Shown: piece after piece, positions 27,766-36,357 of the stretch
Position numbering within the stretch: the first letter of the stretch is position 1
Layout: each line of letters begins with the position of its first letter
Origin: Alcanivorax sp. REN37
GTDB lineage: Bacteria > Pseudomonadota > Gammaproteobacteria > Pseudomonadales > Alcanivoracaceae
Length of the DNA stretch: 64,000 nt
NCBI RefSeq assembly: GCF_041102775.1
Contig: NZ_JBGCUO010000001.1
Span: 558,001-622,000 of the forward strand
Reading direction: 5' to 3'
Notes under the pieces: model-generated
The model's database searches: none
Seen by the model: the letters and a program-made list of their open reading frames with translations, nothing else
What the model was told of the DNA's origin: nothing
Translations under genes and position numbers: made by a program

Positions 27766-29163
27766 ATGACTGATTCCGCTACCGCCAAGCTTGATCAACA
27801 CCTGCCCGAATCACTGCGGGTGCCGCCCAACTCCATTGAAGCCGAGCAGGCCATCCTCGGTGGTCTGATGCTCAACAATGACGCGTGGGACCAGGCCGCC
27901 GAGCGTATCAGCGAGGCGGATTTCTACCGCAAGGACCACCGGCTGATCTTCCGCGTGATGGGCCAGCTGGCGGAGCAGGACCAGCCGCGCGACTTGGTGA
28001 CGGTGTCGCAGGCGTTGGAACAGTTAGGCCAGCTCGACAGTGCCGGTGGCATCGCTTACCTGTCGGAACTGTCCAGCAACACGCCCAGTGCTGCCAACAT
28101 TGCTGCTTACGCCGACATCGTGCGCGAGCGCTCGATCCTGCGGCAGTTGATTCAGATTTCTCAGAAAACCGCCGACAAGGCATTTCGCCCGGAAGGGGCC
28201 ACCAGTGCCGAGATTCTCGACTCCGCCGAGTCTGCGATTTTCGAAATTGCTGAACAGCAGCAGAAGGGGAATGGCCCGCGCGATATCCGTTCGCTGCTGA
28301 AAAGCACTGTTGACCGCATTGACGAGCTCTACCGCACCAAGACCGCCGTGACCGGCTTGTCCACCGGCTTTGAAGAGTTGGACAAGATGACCTCTGGCTT
28401 GCAGCCGGCGGACATGGTGGTGGTGGCGGCGCGGCCGTCCATGGGTAAAACCACCTTCGCCATGAACCTGTGCGAGTACGCCGCCATCCACTGTAACAAG
28501 CCGGTGCTGGTGTTCTCGATGGAGATGCCCGGCGAAAGCCTGGTGATGCGTATGCTGTCCTCGTTGGGGCGCATTCCGCAGCAGAACGTGCGCTCCGGCA
28601 AGCTCGACCCGGATGACTGGCCGCGGGTCAGTTCGGCGATCCAGATGCTGTCGGAAAAACGTCTGTTCATTGACGACACCGGCGGCTTGTCGCCGCTGGA
28701 AATGCGCGCCCGCGCGCGGCGGGTTGCGCGCGAATGCGGCGGTGAACTGGGCTTGATCATGGTCGACTACCTGCAGTTGATGCAGGTGCCCGGCAGTGAC
28801 AACCGGGTGAACGAAATTTCTGAAATTTCCCGTTCCCTGAAAGGTATCGCCAAAGAACTAAACGTGCCGGTGATTGCCCTGTCCCAGCTCAACCGCTCGC
28901 TGGAACAGCGGCCCAACAAACGGCCGGTGATGTCGGACCTGCGTGAATCCGGGGCGATCGAGCAGGATGCTGACTTGATCATCTTTTTGTACCGCGACGA
29001 GGTGTACAACAAGGACACGCAGGAAAAAGGCATCGCCGAAATCATCATCGGCAAGCAGCGGAACGGGCCGATCGGCACCACCCGGTTGGCGTTCCGCGGT
29101 GAATTCACCCGCTTTGACGATCTTGCCCCCGAGTACTACCAGGCTTACTCCGGCGACGAATAA
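27766..29163 (+). CDS. dnaB: Replicative DNA helicase DnaB
   Basis: The 465-residue helicase has the N-terminal primase-interacting domain (PPNSIEAEQAILGGLML), a linker, and the RecA-like C-terminal domain with Walker A ARPSMGKTT, Walker B IMVDYLQLM and the DLRESGAIEQDAD segment. It unwinds DNA ahead of the fork as a hexamer. The ATG at 27766 gives the family's normal N-terminus; the frame is open further upstream but that extension is unlike any DnaB. alr follows after 38 bases, as in Pseudomonas. Confidence 0.97.
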   Translation: MTDSATAKLDQHLPESLRVPPNSIEAEQAILGGLMLNNDAWDQAAERISEADFYRKDHRLIFRVMGQLAEQDQPRDLVTVSQALEQLGQLDSAGGIAYLSELSSNTPSAANIAAYADIVRERSILRQLIQISQKTADKAFRPEGATSAEILDSAESAIFEIAEQQQKGNGPRDIRSLLKSTVDRIDELYRTKTAVTGLSTGFEELDKMTSGLQPADMVVVAARPSMGKTTFAMNLCEYAAIHCNKPVLVFSMEMPGESLVMRMLSSLGRIPQQNVRSGKLDPDDWPRVSSAIQMLSEKRLFIDDTGGLSPLEMRARARRVARECGGELGLIMVDYLQLMQVPGSDNRVNEISEISRSLKGIAKELNVPVIALSQLNRSLEQRPNKRPVMSDLRESGAIEQDADLIIFLYRDEVYNKDTQEKGIAEIIIGKQRNGPIGTTRLAFRGEFTRFDDLAPEYYQAYSGDE

Positions 29164-29201
29164 GCCGTTTGCTGTCCGGCGTTGACGCCGTGGAGACCGA
29201 C

Positions 29202-30284
29202 ATGACCCGAGGCACCCGACTGGAATTGCGCCCGCAGGCGCTGGCCGCCAATGCGCGCCGAGCGCGGCAGTGGGCCGGTGACGCCAACTTGCTGGCGATG
29301 GTCAAAGCCGACGCCTACGGCCACGGTCTGACCACCGCCGCCGCCGCACTGGCGGCCGACGTCGACGGCTTCGGTGTGGCGGTGACTGCAGAGGCCATCG
29401 CCCTGCGCGAGGCCGGGGTGCAGCGACCGATCTGGGTGATGGAAGGCTTCTTCGATGCGGACGAATTGGCCGCCGGTGCGGCGCTGGACCTGCACTGGGT
29501 GGTGCACGCGCCGTGGCAGATCGCGCTGCTGGCCGCCTGGCATGGCGCGCCGGTGACGGTGTGGTTGAAGCTCGATACGGGCATGCACCGGCTCGGCGTG
29601 ACGGTGGAAGAAGCGCCGGCCACCATCGAACAATTGCAGGCGCTGCCGCAGATCACGCTGGCCGGTTTGGTCAGCCACTTCGCCTGCGCCGATCGCGCCC
29701 AAGATGACATGAGTGCAGCGCAATTGTCGGCCACCAAGGAGCTGGCGCGGGTGTACCGGCTGCCGTTCAGCGCTGCCAACTCTGCCGGTCTGAGCCGTTA
29801 CCCGCAGGCGCGTGGCGCTTGGGTGCGGCCGGGCATCTGTCTGTACGGTGCCACGCCGCGCGAGGATCACAGCGCCGCCGAGCTTGGGCTGGCAGTCACC
29901 CAACGACTGAGCGCACGACTGATTGCGATCCGCGACATTGATGCCGGCGAGTCGGTGGGCTACGGCGCCCACTGGGTGGCCAAGGTGCCGAGCCGCATTG
30001 GCGTGGTGGCGATTGGTTACGGCGACGGTTACCCGCGCCACGCCCCGGCGACCACGCCGGTGGCGGTGGGCGGCGTGCGCACTCATTTGGCCGGCCGCGT
30101 GTCGATGGACATGCTCACCATCAACCTCACCGGGCTGCCGCAGGCGGCGGTGGGTGACGAAGTGGAACTGTGGGGCGATACCGTGAGTGTCGATGAAGTG
30201 GCGCAGGCGTGCGGCACCATCAGCTACGCGCTGTTTTGCCAGATTACCGCGCGGGTGCCGCGCGTCGTGGCCGGAGACGCCTGA
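29202..30284 (+). CDS. alr: Alanine racemase
   Basis: This 360-residue PLP enzyme has the lysine motif MVKADAYGHG near residue 30 and the catalytic tyrosine segment SVGYGAHW near residue 255. It interconverts L- and D-alanine for peptidoglycan. GGAG precedes the ATG at 29202; a TTG at 29169 would add eleven residues. The stop shares bases with the radA start (TGATG). Two racemase genes (alr and dadX) occur in some relatives; linkage to dnaB favours the biosynthetic alr. Confidence 0.95.
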   Translation: MTRGTRLELRPQALAANARRARQWAGDANLLAMVKADAYGHGLTTAAAALAADVDGFGVAVTAEAIALREAGVQRPIWVMEGFFDADELAAGAALDLHWVVHAPWQIALLAAWHGAPVTVWLKLDTGMHRLGVTVEEAPATIEQLQALPQITLAGLVSHFACADRAQDDMSAAQLSATKELARVYRLPFSAANSAGLSRYPQARGAWVRPGICLYGATPREDHSAAELGLAVTQRLSARLIAIRDIDAGESVGYGAHWVAKVPSRIGVVAIGYGDGYPRHAPATTPVAVGGVRTHLAGRVSMDMLTINLTGLPQAAVGDEVELWGDTVSVDEVAQACGTISYALFCQITARVPRVVAGDA

Positions 30285-31660
30285 TGGCTGCCAAGCGTAA
30301 AACCGCCTATGTCTGCAGTGATTGCGGTGCCGACCATGCTAAGTGGCAGGGCCAGTGTAGCGCCTGTGGTGCCTGGAACACGCTCAGCGAATTTGTGGTC
30401 GACAGCACGCCCAGCCGTGCCGGCGCCAGTGTCGGTGGCAGCCGCAGTGGTTTTGCAGGCAGCCTCGCCACGGTGCAGCGGTTGGACCAGATCGAACTGA
30501 AGGAAACGCCGCGTATTGGCACCGGCATGGTGGAGCTGGATCGGGTGTTGGGCGGCGGCTTGGTGCCCGGTTCGGCGATCCTGATTGGCGGCCACCCCGG
30601 TGCCGGCAAGTCGACGCTGCTGCTGCAGGTGCTGTGTCGGTTGGCCGCAGAAAAGTCCTGCCTTTACATCACCGGCGAGGAATCGCCGGCGCAGGTGGCG
30701 ATGCGCGCCGAGCGGCTGCAACTGCCCAAGGATCAGCTACGGCTGGCAGCGGAAACCGATGTCGAACGCATCCTTGACCTAGCACGTGCGGAAAAGCCCG
30801 CCATCTTGGTGATCGACTCGATCCAGGTGATGTACCTGCAGGGCCTGCAATCCGCGCCGGGTTCGGTGGCGCAGGTGCGCGAATCAGCCGCGGCGCTGAC
30901 CCGATTTGCCAAGCAGACTGGCACCGTGCTGCTGTTGGTCGGCCACGTCACCAAGGACGGCACCCTGGCCGGGCCAAAGGTGCTGGAGCACATGATCGAC
31001 TGCTCATTGATGTTGGAAGGCTCCACCGATTCCCGTTTTCGTACCTTGCGTGGACTAAAAAACCGCTTTGGCGCGGTCAACGAGCTCGGCGTGTTTGCGA
31101 TGACCCAAGAAGGGCTGCGCGAAGTAAAAAACCCGTCTGCGATTTTTCTTAATCGCGCTGAAGAAGTGTCGTCCGGCTCGCTGGTGACCGTGGTCTGGGA
31201 AGGCACCCGGCCGCTGTTGGTAGAGCTGCAAGCGCTGGTGGATCAGAGCCACTTCGGCAACCCGCGCCGCGTGTGCGTCGGGCTGGAACAAAACCGGCTA
31301 GCGATGCTGCTGGCCGTGCTGCACCGTCACGGCGGCGTGCAAGTGGGTGACCAAGATGTCTTTGCCAACGTGGTGGGCGGTGTTCGGGTGATGGAAACCG
31401 GAGCTGACTTGGCGCTGCTGCTGTCCATCGTGTCCAGCTTCCGCGACCGGACCCTGCCACGCGATATGGTGGTGTTCGGCGAGGTCGGTCTGGCCGGCGA
31501 AATTCGCCCGGTACCGCACGGCCAGGAGCGCCTAACCGAAGCGGCCAAACACGGTTTTACCCGCGCCATTGTCAGTGCGTCCAACCGTCCTCGCACTCCG
31601 ATTGAGGGCATGGAAGTGATTGCCGTGCGCACGTTGGCGGAAGCCCTCGAACAGCAGTAA
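30284..31660 (+). CDS. radA: DNA repair protein RadA
   Basis: The 458-residue protein has an N-terminal zinc finger (CSDCGADHAKWQGQCSAC), Walker A GHPGAGKS, the RadA-specific KNRFG motif and a C-terminal Lon-like domain. RadA is a DnaB-type helicase that promotes branch migration during recombination. The start overlaps the alr stop, so the pair is coupled. The phenol catabolic locus begins after a 334-base gap. Confidence 0.97.
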   Translation: MAAKRKTAYVCSDCGADHAKWQGQCSACGAWNTLSEFVVDSTPSRAGASVGGSRSGFAGSLATVQRLDQIELKETPRIGTGMVELDRVLGGGLVPGSAILIGGHPGAGKSTLLLQVLCRLAAEKSCLYITGEESPAQVAMRAERLQLPKDQLRLAAETDVERILDLARAEKPAILVIDSIQVMYLQGLQSAPGSVAQVRESAAALTRFAKQTGTVLLLVGHVTKDGTLAGPKVLEHMIDCSLMLEGSTDSRFRTLRGLKNRFGAVNELGVFAMTQEGLREVKNPSAIFLNRAEEVSSGSLVTVVWEGTRPLLVELQALVDQSHFGNPRRVCVGLEQNRLAMLLAVLHRHGGVQVGDQDVFANVVGGVRVMETGADLALLLSIVSSFRDRTLPRDMVVFGEVGLAGEIRPVPHGQERLTEAAKHGFTRAIVSASNRPRTPIEGMEVIAVRTLAEALEQQ

Positions 31661-31994
31661 ACCCTCTCTGTGAAAAAACATATTCACGCTGCGCGGCGTG
31701 CCGCTCGCGGCTGCTGCGCAGTGTCTCTCTCGCGGCGCGTCGCGCTGCTATTCCTCAGTGACACAATTGGGTCAATTTGGCGTGTAATGCTGCGCGGGCG
31801 GTCGTCCCACCGCGACAAGCGGCGTCGCGCTATCGGCCTTGGCCAATTGAACGCACTTCATCGCCTGCCTAGAGTTTGGCACCACTGTTCGTGTGACCCA
31901 GTTAACCTTTTCCGGCAGGGGTCGCGGTCCAGGGAGCGGGTGCGCCGGGGGGCGGCGGTGCTTTCTGGAGGCCGATAACAAGGACCGTCAAATC
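31661..31994. other. Gene-free gap between radA and the WYL regulator
   Basis: No gene is convincing here. The left part holds overlapping GC-rich inverted repeats (CTGCGC at 31689 pairing with GCGCAG at about 31716), possibly ending radA transcription. The middle holds a near-perfect dyad at 31759-31774. AAGGA lies before the WYL start. Confidence 0.6.
31759..31774. promoter_or_regulatory. Candidate operator dyad upstream of the WYL gene
   Basis: TGACACAATTGGGTCA is palindromic except for one pair. A related half, TGACCCAGTT, recurs at 31894-31903; the first site's complement reads TGACCCAATT. This may be an autoregulatory site. Confidence 0.4.
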
Positions 31995-32678
31995 ATGTCC
32001 CAAGCCAGAGATACGGCGCTCAGGCTGCTTGCCCTGTTGCGCTTGGTGCCGCTCGAACCCCGGCGGATTGCCACCTCCACCCTGCACGAGAAGCTGCGTG
32101 AGCGCGGATTTGCTGTAAGTCTCCGTACCGTCCAGCGAGACCTATTGCGTTTGTCGGGACCGTTCCCGCTGATGTGTGATGAATCCGTCATGCCCCATCG
32201 CTGGAGCCTGTCAGAAAGCGTGACCCAAGATCTGCGCGACATTGATGCGCCGATCGCATTGGCGCTGCATATGGCCGAAGACCATTTGCAGATGGTGTTG
32301 CCGCAAGAAGTGCTGGATGTGCTGGCACCCCATTTCAGCCGGGCGCAGAAATACCTGGCCGGCATGGAGAGCAACGAGTTGGCGCAGTGGCTACGGCAGC
32401 CGGAGAGCAGCCCGGAACGCTTTCCGGCAGCGCGGATTTCCACCGCCGTGTGGCAGCCGGTGGCGGCGGCAATCCTGGCGCGGCATCAACTGGATGTGCA
32501 GTACAGCAGTGGTGCCACCACGCCGGAGCGCTACCTGCGCATTCTGCCTTGTGGTCTGGTCACCCGCGAAGGCACCAGTTACCTGTTAGCGCGCGAAGAA
32601 GGGCAAGACCGACTGCACCGCTTCGCGCTGCACCGCATCGCGTGGGCGCGGCCGGTGGATGCGGTGGGCAGCGCCTGA
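31995..32678 (+). CDS. WYL-domain transcriptional regulator
   Basis: The 227-residue protein has an N-terminal winged-helix DNA-binding domain (about 5-70: LRLLALLRLVPL, then FAVSLRTVQRDLLRLSG) and a C-terminal WYL-like domain (about 155-215: RYLRILPCGLVTREGTSYLLARE). It is shorter than typical WYL regulators and seems to lack the C-terminal WCX extension. WYL proteins bind nucleotides or DNA ends and often repress neighbouring genes. The ATG at 31995 has AAGGA upstream. Its stop touches the stop of the convergent DmpR-like gene with no base between. Its target is unknown. Confidence 0.8.
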   Translation: MSQARDTALRLLALLRLVPLEPRRIATSTLHEKLRERGFAVSLRTVQRDLLRLSGPFPLMCDESVMPHRWSLSESVTQDLRDIDAPIALALHMAEDHLQMVLPQEVLDVLAPHFSRAQKYLAGMESNELAQWLRQPESSPERFPAARISTAVWQPVAAAILARHQLDVQYSSGATTPERYLRILPCGLVTREGTSYLLAREEGQDRLHRFALHRIAWARPVDAVGSA

Positions 32679-34382
32679 TTAAGGCTCCTTTACTGACTTC
32701 TTCACCCGATAGGCAAACGCCGCCCGCGTCATGCCCAGCAAGCTGGCCGCTTCGGTGTAGTTGTCGTCGGCCCGGCGGAGGGCGCTGCGCAGCAGATGGT
32801 CTTCCAGCTTGGCCAACTCAATGCGTTGGTCGAGCACTTGTTCGGCGATGCGCTCCAGCGTGGCAGCTTCGCTGCACACTGCTTTCAAGGTGCCGGACGC
32901 CGCATCGACGCGGTGTTCCGGCGCCAGTGGCGTGCTGACGCGCACGCTGCTGTGCACGAGCTCTTCGGAAATCGACTGATTTTCCGGGGTCAGAATTACC
33001 GCCCGCTCGATGATGTTTTCCAGTTCGCGGATATTGCCCGGCCAATGGTGCTGGTTTAGCGCCTGCATGGCGCGATCGGTAAGCCCCTGGGTGTTGCGCT
33101 GGTACTTGTGCTCATAGCGCTTGCGGAAGTGCTCCGCCAGCAAGCCGATATCGTTGCGGCGCTGACGCAGCGGTGGCACCACCACGGTGTAGGCGTTGAT
33201 GCGGTAAAACAAATCAGCGCGGAACTTGCCTTGTTGCACCGCCATGGCCAGGTCTTCGTTGGTGGCGGCGACGATGCGCACATCCACCCGCTGGCTGCGG
33301 GTGCCGCCGACGCGTTCGATCTCTCCTTCCTGTAGCGCACGCAGTAGAGCCGCCTGGGCGCGCGGACTCAGCTCGATCACTTCATCAAGGAACAAGGTGC
33401 CGCCGTGAGCGCGTTCGAAGCGGCCGCTGCGCGATTGGGTGGCGCCGGTGTAGGCGCCTTTTTCGACACCAAACAACTCTGCTTCGATCAACTCAGGTGG
33501 GATCGCCGCGCAGTTCACCGCCACGAACGGGCCCTCTTTGCGGCGGCTCATGCTGTGCACCCGGCGAGCAAGGATTTCCTTGCCGGTGCCGGTCTCGCCG
33601 ATCAGCAACATGGTGACGTCCGAGGGCGCGCCTTGATCGATCACTTTCAAGGCACTGGTGAACGGCGGCGCCTCGCCCAACGCCGGCGGAATGTCACTGG
33701 CATCGAGGCGCTGTTTTTCTAGCGCAACGATGCGCGATTGGAGTTCATAAAACTCATCAATCAACGGCGATATTTTGAATAATTGGCGAAAGTTTTCCGC
33801 GTCGTCCCATTCATGGGCGAGTTTGCCAACGATGATGCAGCGTTCGTCATCGTGGCCTTGGCACTCCACTTCTCGGTACTGAATTTCGAGGCCGGTGAAG
33901 TGGCTGGAATAGGCACAGGCATAGCCGATCAACGACCAGCACACGGGCTCGCCCATCGGCCCTAAGTGGGTGCGAGCGATCTCTACTTCAAACGAATCAA
34001 TCCACTCGAATGAGGCATGGAAGTGCGGCTCTTCTGGGCGGAACTCCACATACAGTGGCACCACTTTCACCATGCCGCGCAGCGCATGCATTTGCGGGCC
34101 GGTCAGAAACGCTTTTTCCGGCGGCATGTCTGGATGCAGCTGGCGCGCCAATTCGGCATCGCGCAGCCCGGAGTAATAGCCCAGCCGCATGAAAAAACCT
34201 TTAGCGCGTTCAACACCGAGCGACATCACGATTTCGTGGCGAAATGACGCCAGCGAAAACAAGTCCAGCAACACCGCACGGCGTTCGTTGACCCACACCT
34301 TGCCGTCCACCGGCTCGAATTTGAGCTTGTTGAGCAGCTCGCCGAGATCGGGAAAGCACAGGGTCGTGTCGGGCTCAGTCAT
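32679..34382 (-). CDS. dmpR: Phenol-responsive sigma-54 activator, DmpR/MopR class
   Basis: The 567-residue protein has a XylR-type sensor domain (about 10-165), a V4R region, a linker, an AAA+ domain with Walker A GETGTGKE and the sigma-54 contact loop GAYTGA, and a C-terminal Fis-type helix-turn-helix (NYTEAASLLGMTRAAF). His99, Trp127 and Tyr169 correspond to the phenol-contacting residues of MopR (106, 134, 176). Cys148, Glu171, Cys174 and Cys182 correspond to its zinc ligands, all at a constant offset of seven. This predicts phenol or simple cresols as effector. It is divergent from the catabolic operon. I chose the ATG at 34382, with AGGTG upstream. Confidence 0.93.
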   Translation of the reverse strand: MTEPDTTLCFPDLGELLNKLKFEPVDGKVWVNERRAVLLDLFSLASFRHEIVMSLGVERAKGFFMRLGYYSGLRDAELARQLHPDMPPEKAFLTGPQMHALRGMVKVVPLYVEFRPEEPHFHASFEWIDSFEVEIARTHLGPMGEPVCWSLIGYACAYSSHFTGLEIQYREVECQGHDDERCIIVGKLAHEWDDAENFRQLFKISPLIDEFYELQSRIVALEKQRLDASDIPPALGEAPPFTSALKVIDQGAPSDVTMLLIGETGTGKEILARRVHSMSRRKEGPFVAVNCAAIPPELIEAELFGVEKGAYTGATQSRSGRFERAHGGTLFLDEVIELSPRAQAALLRALQEGEIERVGGTRSQRVDVRIVAATNEDLAMAVQQGKFRADLFYRINAYTVVVPPLRQRRNDIGLLAEHFRKRYEHKYQRNTQGLTDRAMQALNQHHWPGNIRELENIIERAVILTPENQSISEELVHSSVRVSTPLAPEHRVDAASGTLKAVCSEAATLERIAEQVLDQRIELAKLEDHLLRSALRRADDNYTEAASLLGMTRAAFAYRVKKSVKEP

Positions 34383-34475
34383 GAGCGAAGCACCTGTTGT
34401 CATTGTTATGGCCACCGAAAGTAGCGCACGGGTGCAGCGGGTTCAACCACGCGGCTGTGAACGCAGCCACGGGCT

Positions 34476-34525
34476 TGATGAAAACATCACTTCTCGTTTT
34501 TGCCTGAGGATTTGATCAAAGCCTC
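34476..34525. promoter_or_regulatory. Upstream activating sequences for the DmpR-like activator
   Basis: A 20-base near-perfect palindrome centred on TTTGATCAAA (34506-34525) and an interrupted dyad TGATG-AAAA-CATCA (34476-34489) lie about 33 bases apart centre to centre. They sit roughly 130 and 160 bases before the expected transcription start, the usual distance for DmpR/XylR enhancers, whose half sites contain TTGATCAA. Confidence 0.75.
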
Positions 34526-34618
34526 GCGCGGCTTCACGTGTCAAAAGGCTCTTCGCAGAACAACCAAAATTAAATTTTTTTCTTTCTAAAACAGCCTGTT
34601 GTGAATGCTGATAGCAAC

Positions 34619-34636
34619 TTGGCACGGCGCTTGCCT
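34619..34636 (+). promoter_or_regulatory. Sigma-54 (-24/-12) promoter of the phenol operon
   Basis: TTGGCAC-N5-TTGC places GG at 34621-34622 and GC at 34633-34634 with exactly ten bases between, a textbook RpoN promoter. AT-rich DNA at 34565-34592 between the enhancers and promoter could take an IHF bend. Confidence 0.93.
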
Positions 34637-34676
34637 TGGCTATGTTGCCCGCAGCATGAGGAAGGAGGCTCTGCCC

Positions 34677-34979
34677 ATGACAGTGCATCAGCCGGCCCAG
34701 GCGCGGCACCCCGGCAGCAGTGACGGCGCCGTGGTGCCGCTGCCGCTGACCAAGTACGTACGGGTGCGCAGCGCGCCGGATGCCCGGTTTGTGGAGTTCG
34801 ATTTTTCCATCAACGACCCGACGCTGTTTGTCGAGCTGGTGTTGCCGCCAGAGGCGTTCAAGAGTTTTTGCGCCACTCACGAAGTGCGTCACATGACGAC
34901 TGAGCAAGCGGCAGCGGTGGACGCCGATATGGAGAAGTGGCGCTACGGCGACGACACGCTGATGGCGCGCCAACGCTGA
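34677..34979 (+). CDS. dmpK: Phenol hydroxylase assembly component (DmpK/P0)
   Basis: This 100-residue protein has a variable N-terminus followed by the DmpK-type core (KYVRVRSAPDARFVEFDF, then LPPEAFKSFC). DmpK/PhK is not needed for turnover in vitro but is thought to help insert iron into the oxygenase. I chose the ATG at 34677 because GGAGG sits nine bases before it; an ATG at 34656 would add seven residues. It is the first gene after the sigma-54 promoter. Confidence 0.88.
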   Translation: MTVHQPAQARHPGSSDGAVVPLPLTKYVRVRSAPDARFVEFDFSINDPTLFVELVLPPEAFKSFCATHEVRHMTTEQAAAVDADMEKWRYGDDTLMARQR

Positions 34980-35053
34980 CGCGCGGCGCGACTGCGCCAC
35001 AAGTTGATAACAACAACAGGCGGTGATTAGCCGCCACGGAGAAGGTGAGAAAC

Positions 35054-36040
35054 ATGGTGCTTGAGATCAAGACGTCCGCCCTCGAGCCGGTGCGCAACGT
35101 CTACGCCAACTTGGAACGCCGTTTTGGTGACAAGGCGGCCAGCCGCTACCAGGAAGCCACCTACGATCTGCAGTCGGTGGTCAATTTTCACTATCGCCCG
35201 CTGTGGCAGCCGCAACATGAGCTCAACGATCGCGCGCGCACCGCCATCGTGATGAGCGATTGGTACGACTTCAAAGATCCGCGCCAGTTCTACTACGGCG
35301 CCTACGTGCAAAACCGCGCCAAGATGCAAGAAATCGCTGAAAGTGATTTTGCGTATTTCGACAAACGCGCCCTCAAAGACAACCTGTCGCCGAAGGTGTG
35401 CGACTACCTGATCCATCGGCTGCTGCCGCTGCGTCACGCGGAAAGCACCGCCAACCTCAACAACATGTATGGCTGCGCCTTCGGCTTCGGCACCGCTATC
35501 ACTCAGGCGCTGCTCTACAACGCCATGGACCGCCTTGGCATTGCTCAATATCTGTCGCGCATCGGCTTGCTGTTGGATCACAACAGCGGCAGTTCACTGG
35601 CCGCTGCCAAAGACAGCTGGCTGCATGCCGCCGAGTGGCAGGGCCTGCGTGCGCTGTGTGAGCAGATGACGGTGGTGCAGGACTGGTTCGAGGTGGTGTT
35701 GGCTCAAAACCTGGTGCTCGACACCCTGGTGTTCGACCTGTTCTACCGGCAGATGGACGACAAGCTGGTGGCTGACGGCGCCCGCGATGTGGCGTTGCTC
35801 ACCGACTTCATGCGCAGCTGGAACAAAGACATCTGCCGCTGGTTCGACGCGGTGGTGAAAGCCGCTGCCGCCGAATCCGATGCCAACCGCGCGCAGCTCA
35901 ATCAGTGGATTGCCGACTGGCGCGCACGGGCTGCCGAGGCGCTGGCACCGATTGCCTCAGCGGCATTGGGTGACGACGCCTTAGCGCAAGCCTTGGCGGC
36001 GCTCGATACCCGCGTCAGCAAACTCGGCCTCGGCGCCTGA
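35054..36040 (+). CDS. dmpL: Phenol hydroxylase P1 (oxygenase beta subunit, DmpL)
   Basis: The 328-residue protein begins MVLEIKTSALEPVR and contains FGDKAASRYQEATYDLQ and FHYRPLWQPQHEL, close to the pattern of DmpL. It forms the oxygenase (alpha-beta-gamma)2 with DmpN and DmpO and has a degenerate diiron fold without the iron ligands. A purine-rich ribosome site (GGAGAAGGTG) precedes the ATG. Fourteen bases separate it from dmpM. Confidence 0.94.
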   Translation: MVLEIKTSALEPVRNVYANLERRFGDKAASRYQEATYDLQSVVNFHYRPLWQPQHELNDRARTAIVMSDWYDFKDPRQFYYGAYVQNRAKMQEIAESDFAYFDKRALKDNLSPKVCDYLIHRLLPLRHAESTANLNNMYGCAFGFGTAITQALLYNAMDRLGIAQYLSRIGLLLDHNSGSSLAAAKDSWLHAAEWQGLRALCEQMTVVQDWFEVVLAQNLVLDTLVFDLFYRQMDDKLVADGARDVALLTDFMRSWNKDICRWFDAVVKAAAAESDANRAQLNQWIADWRARAAEALAPIASAALGDDALAQALAALDTRVSKLGLGA

Positions 36041-36053
36041 CAGGAGAACTGCC

Positions 36054-36320
36054 ATGTCGAAAGTTTATATCGCGCTGCAGGACAACGATGACGCGCGCTA
36101 CATCGTGGAAGCCATTGAAGACGACAACCCCGATGCCGTGATCCAGCGGCAGCCGGCCATGATTCGCATTGAGAACAGTGGCCGGCTGGTGATTCGCAAG
36201 GCCAGCGTGGAAGACAAGATGGGCCGCGACTGGGAGCTGCAAGAGTTGCACCTGAGCCTGATTACCCTCGGCGGCAACGTCAGTGAGGACGAGGACGAGA
36301 TGGTCCTGCACTGGAACTGA
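36054..36320 (+). CDS. dmpM: Phenol hydroxylase P2 regulatory protein (DmpM)
   Basis: This 88-residue protein belongs to the MmoB/DmpM effector family: VYIALQDNDDARYIVEAIEDDNP near the start and LITLGGNVSEDEDEMVLHWN at the end. The cofactor-free effector binds the oxygenase and is needed for efficient hydroxylation. GGAG precedes the ATG. Length is normal. Confidence 0.95.
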   Translation: MSKVYIALQDNDDARYIVEAIEDDNPDAVIQRQPAMIRIENSGRLVIRKASVEDKMGRDWELQELHLSLITLGGNVSEDEDEMVLHWN

Positions 36321-36357
36321 CCGCGCCCGCGCCACCACAACAACAAAAGGGTTAGCC

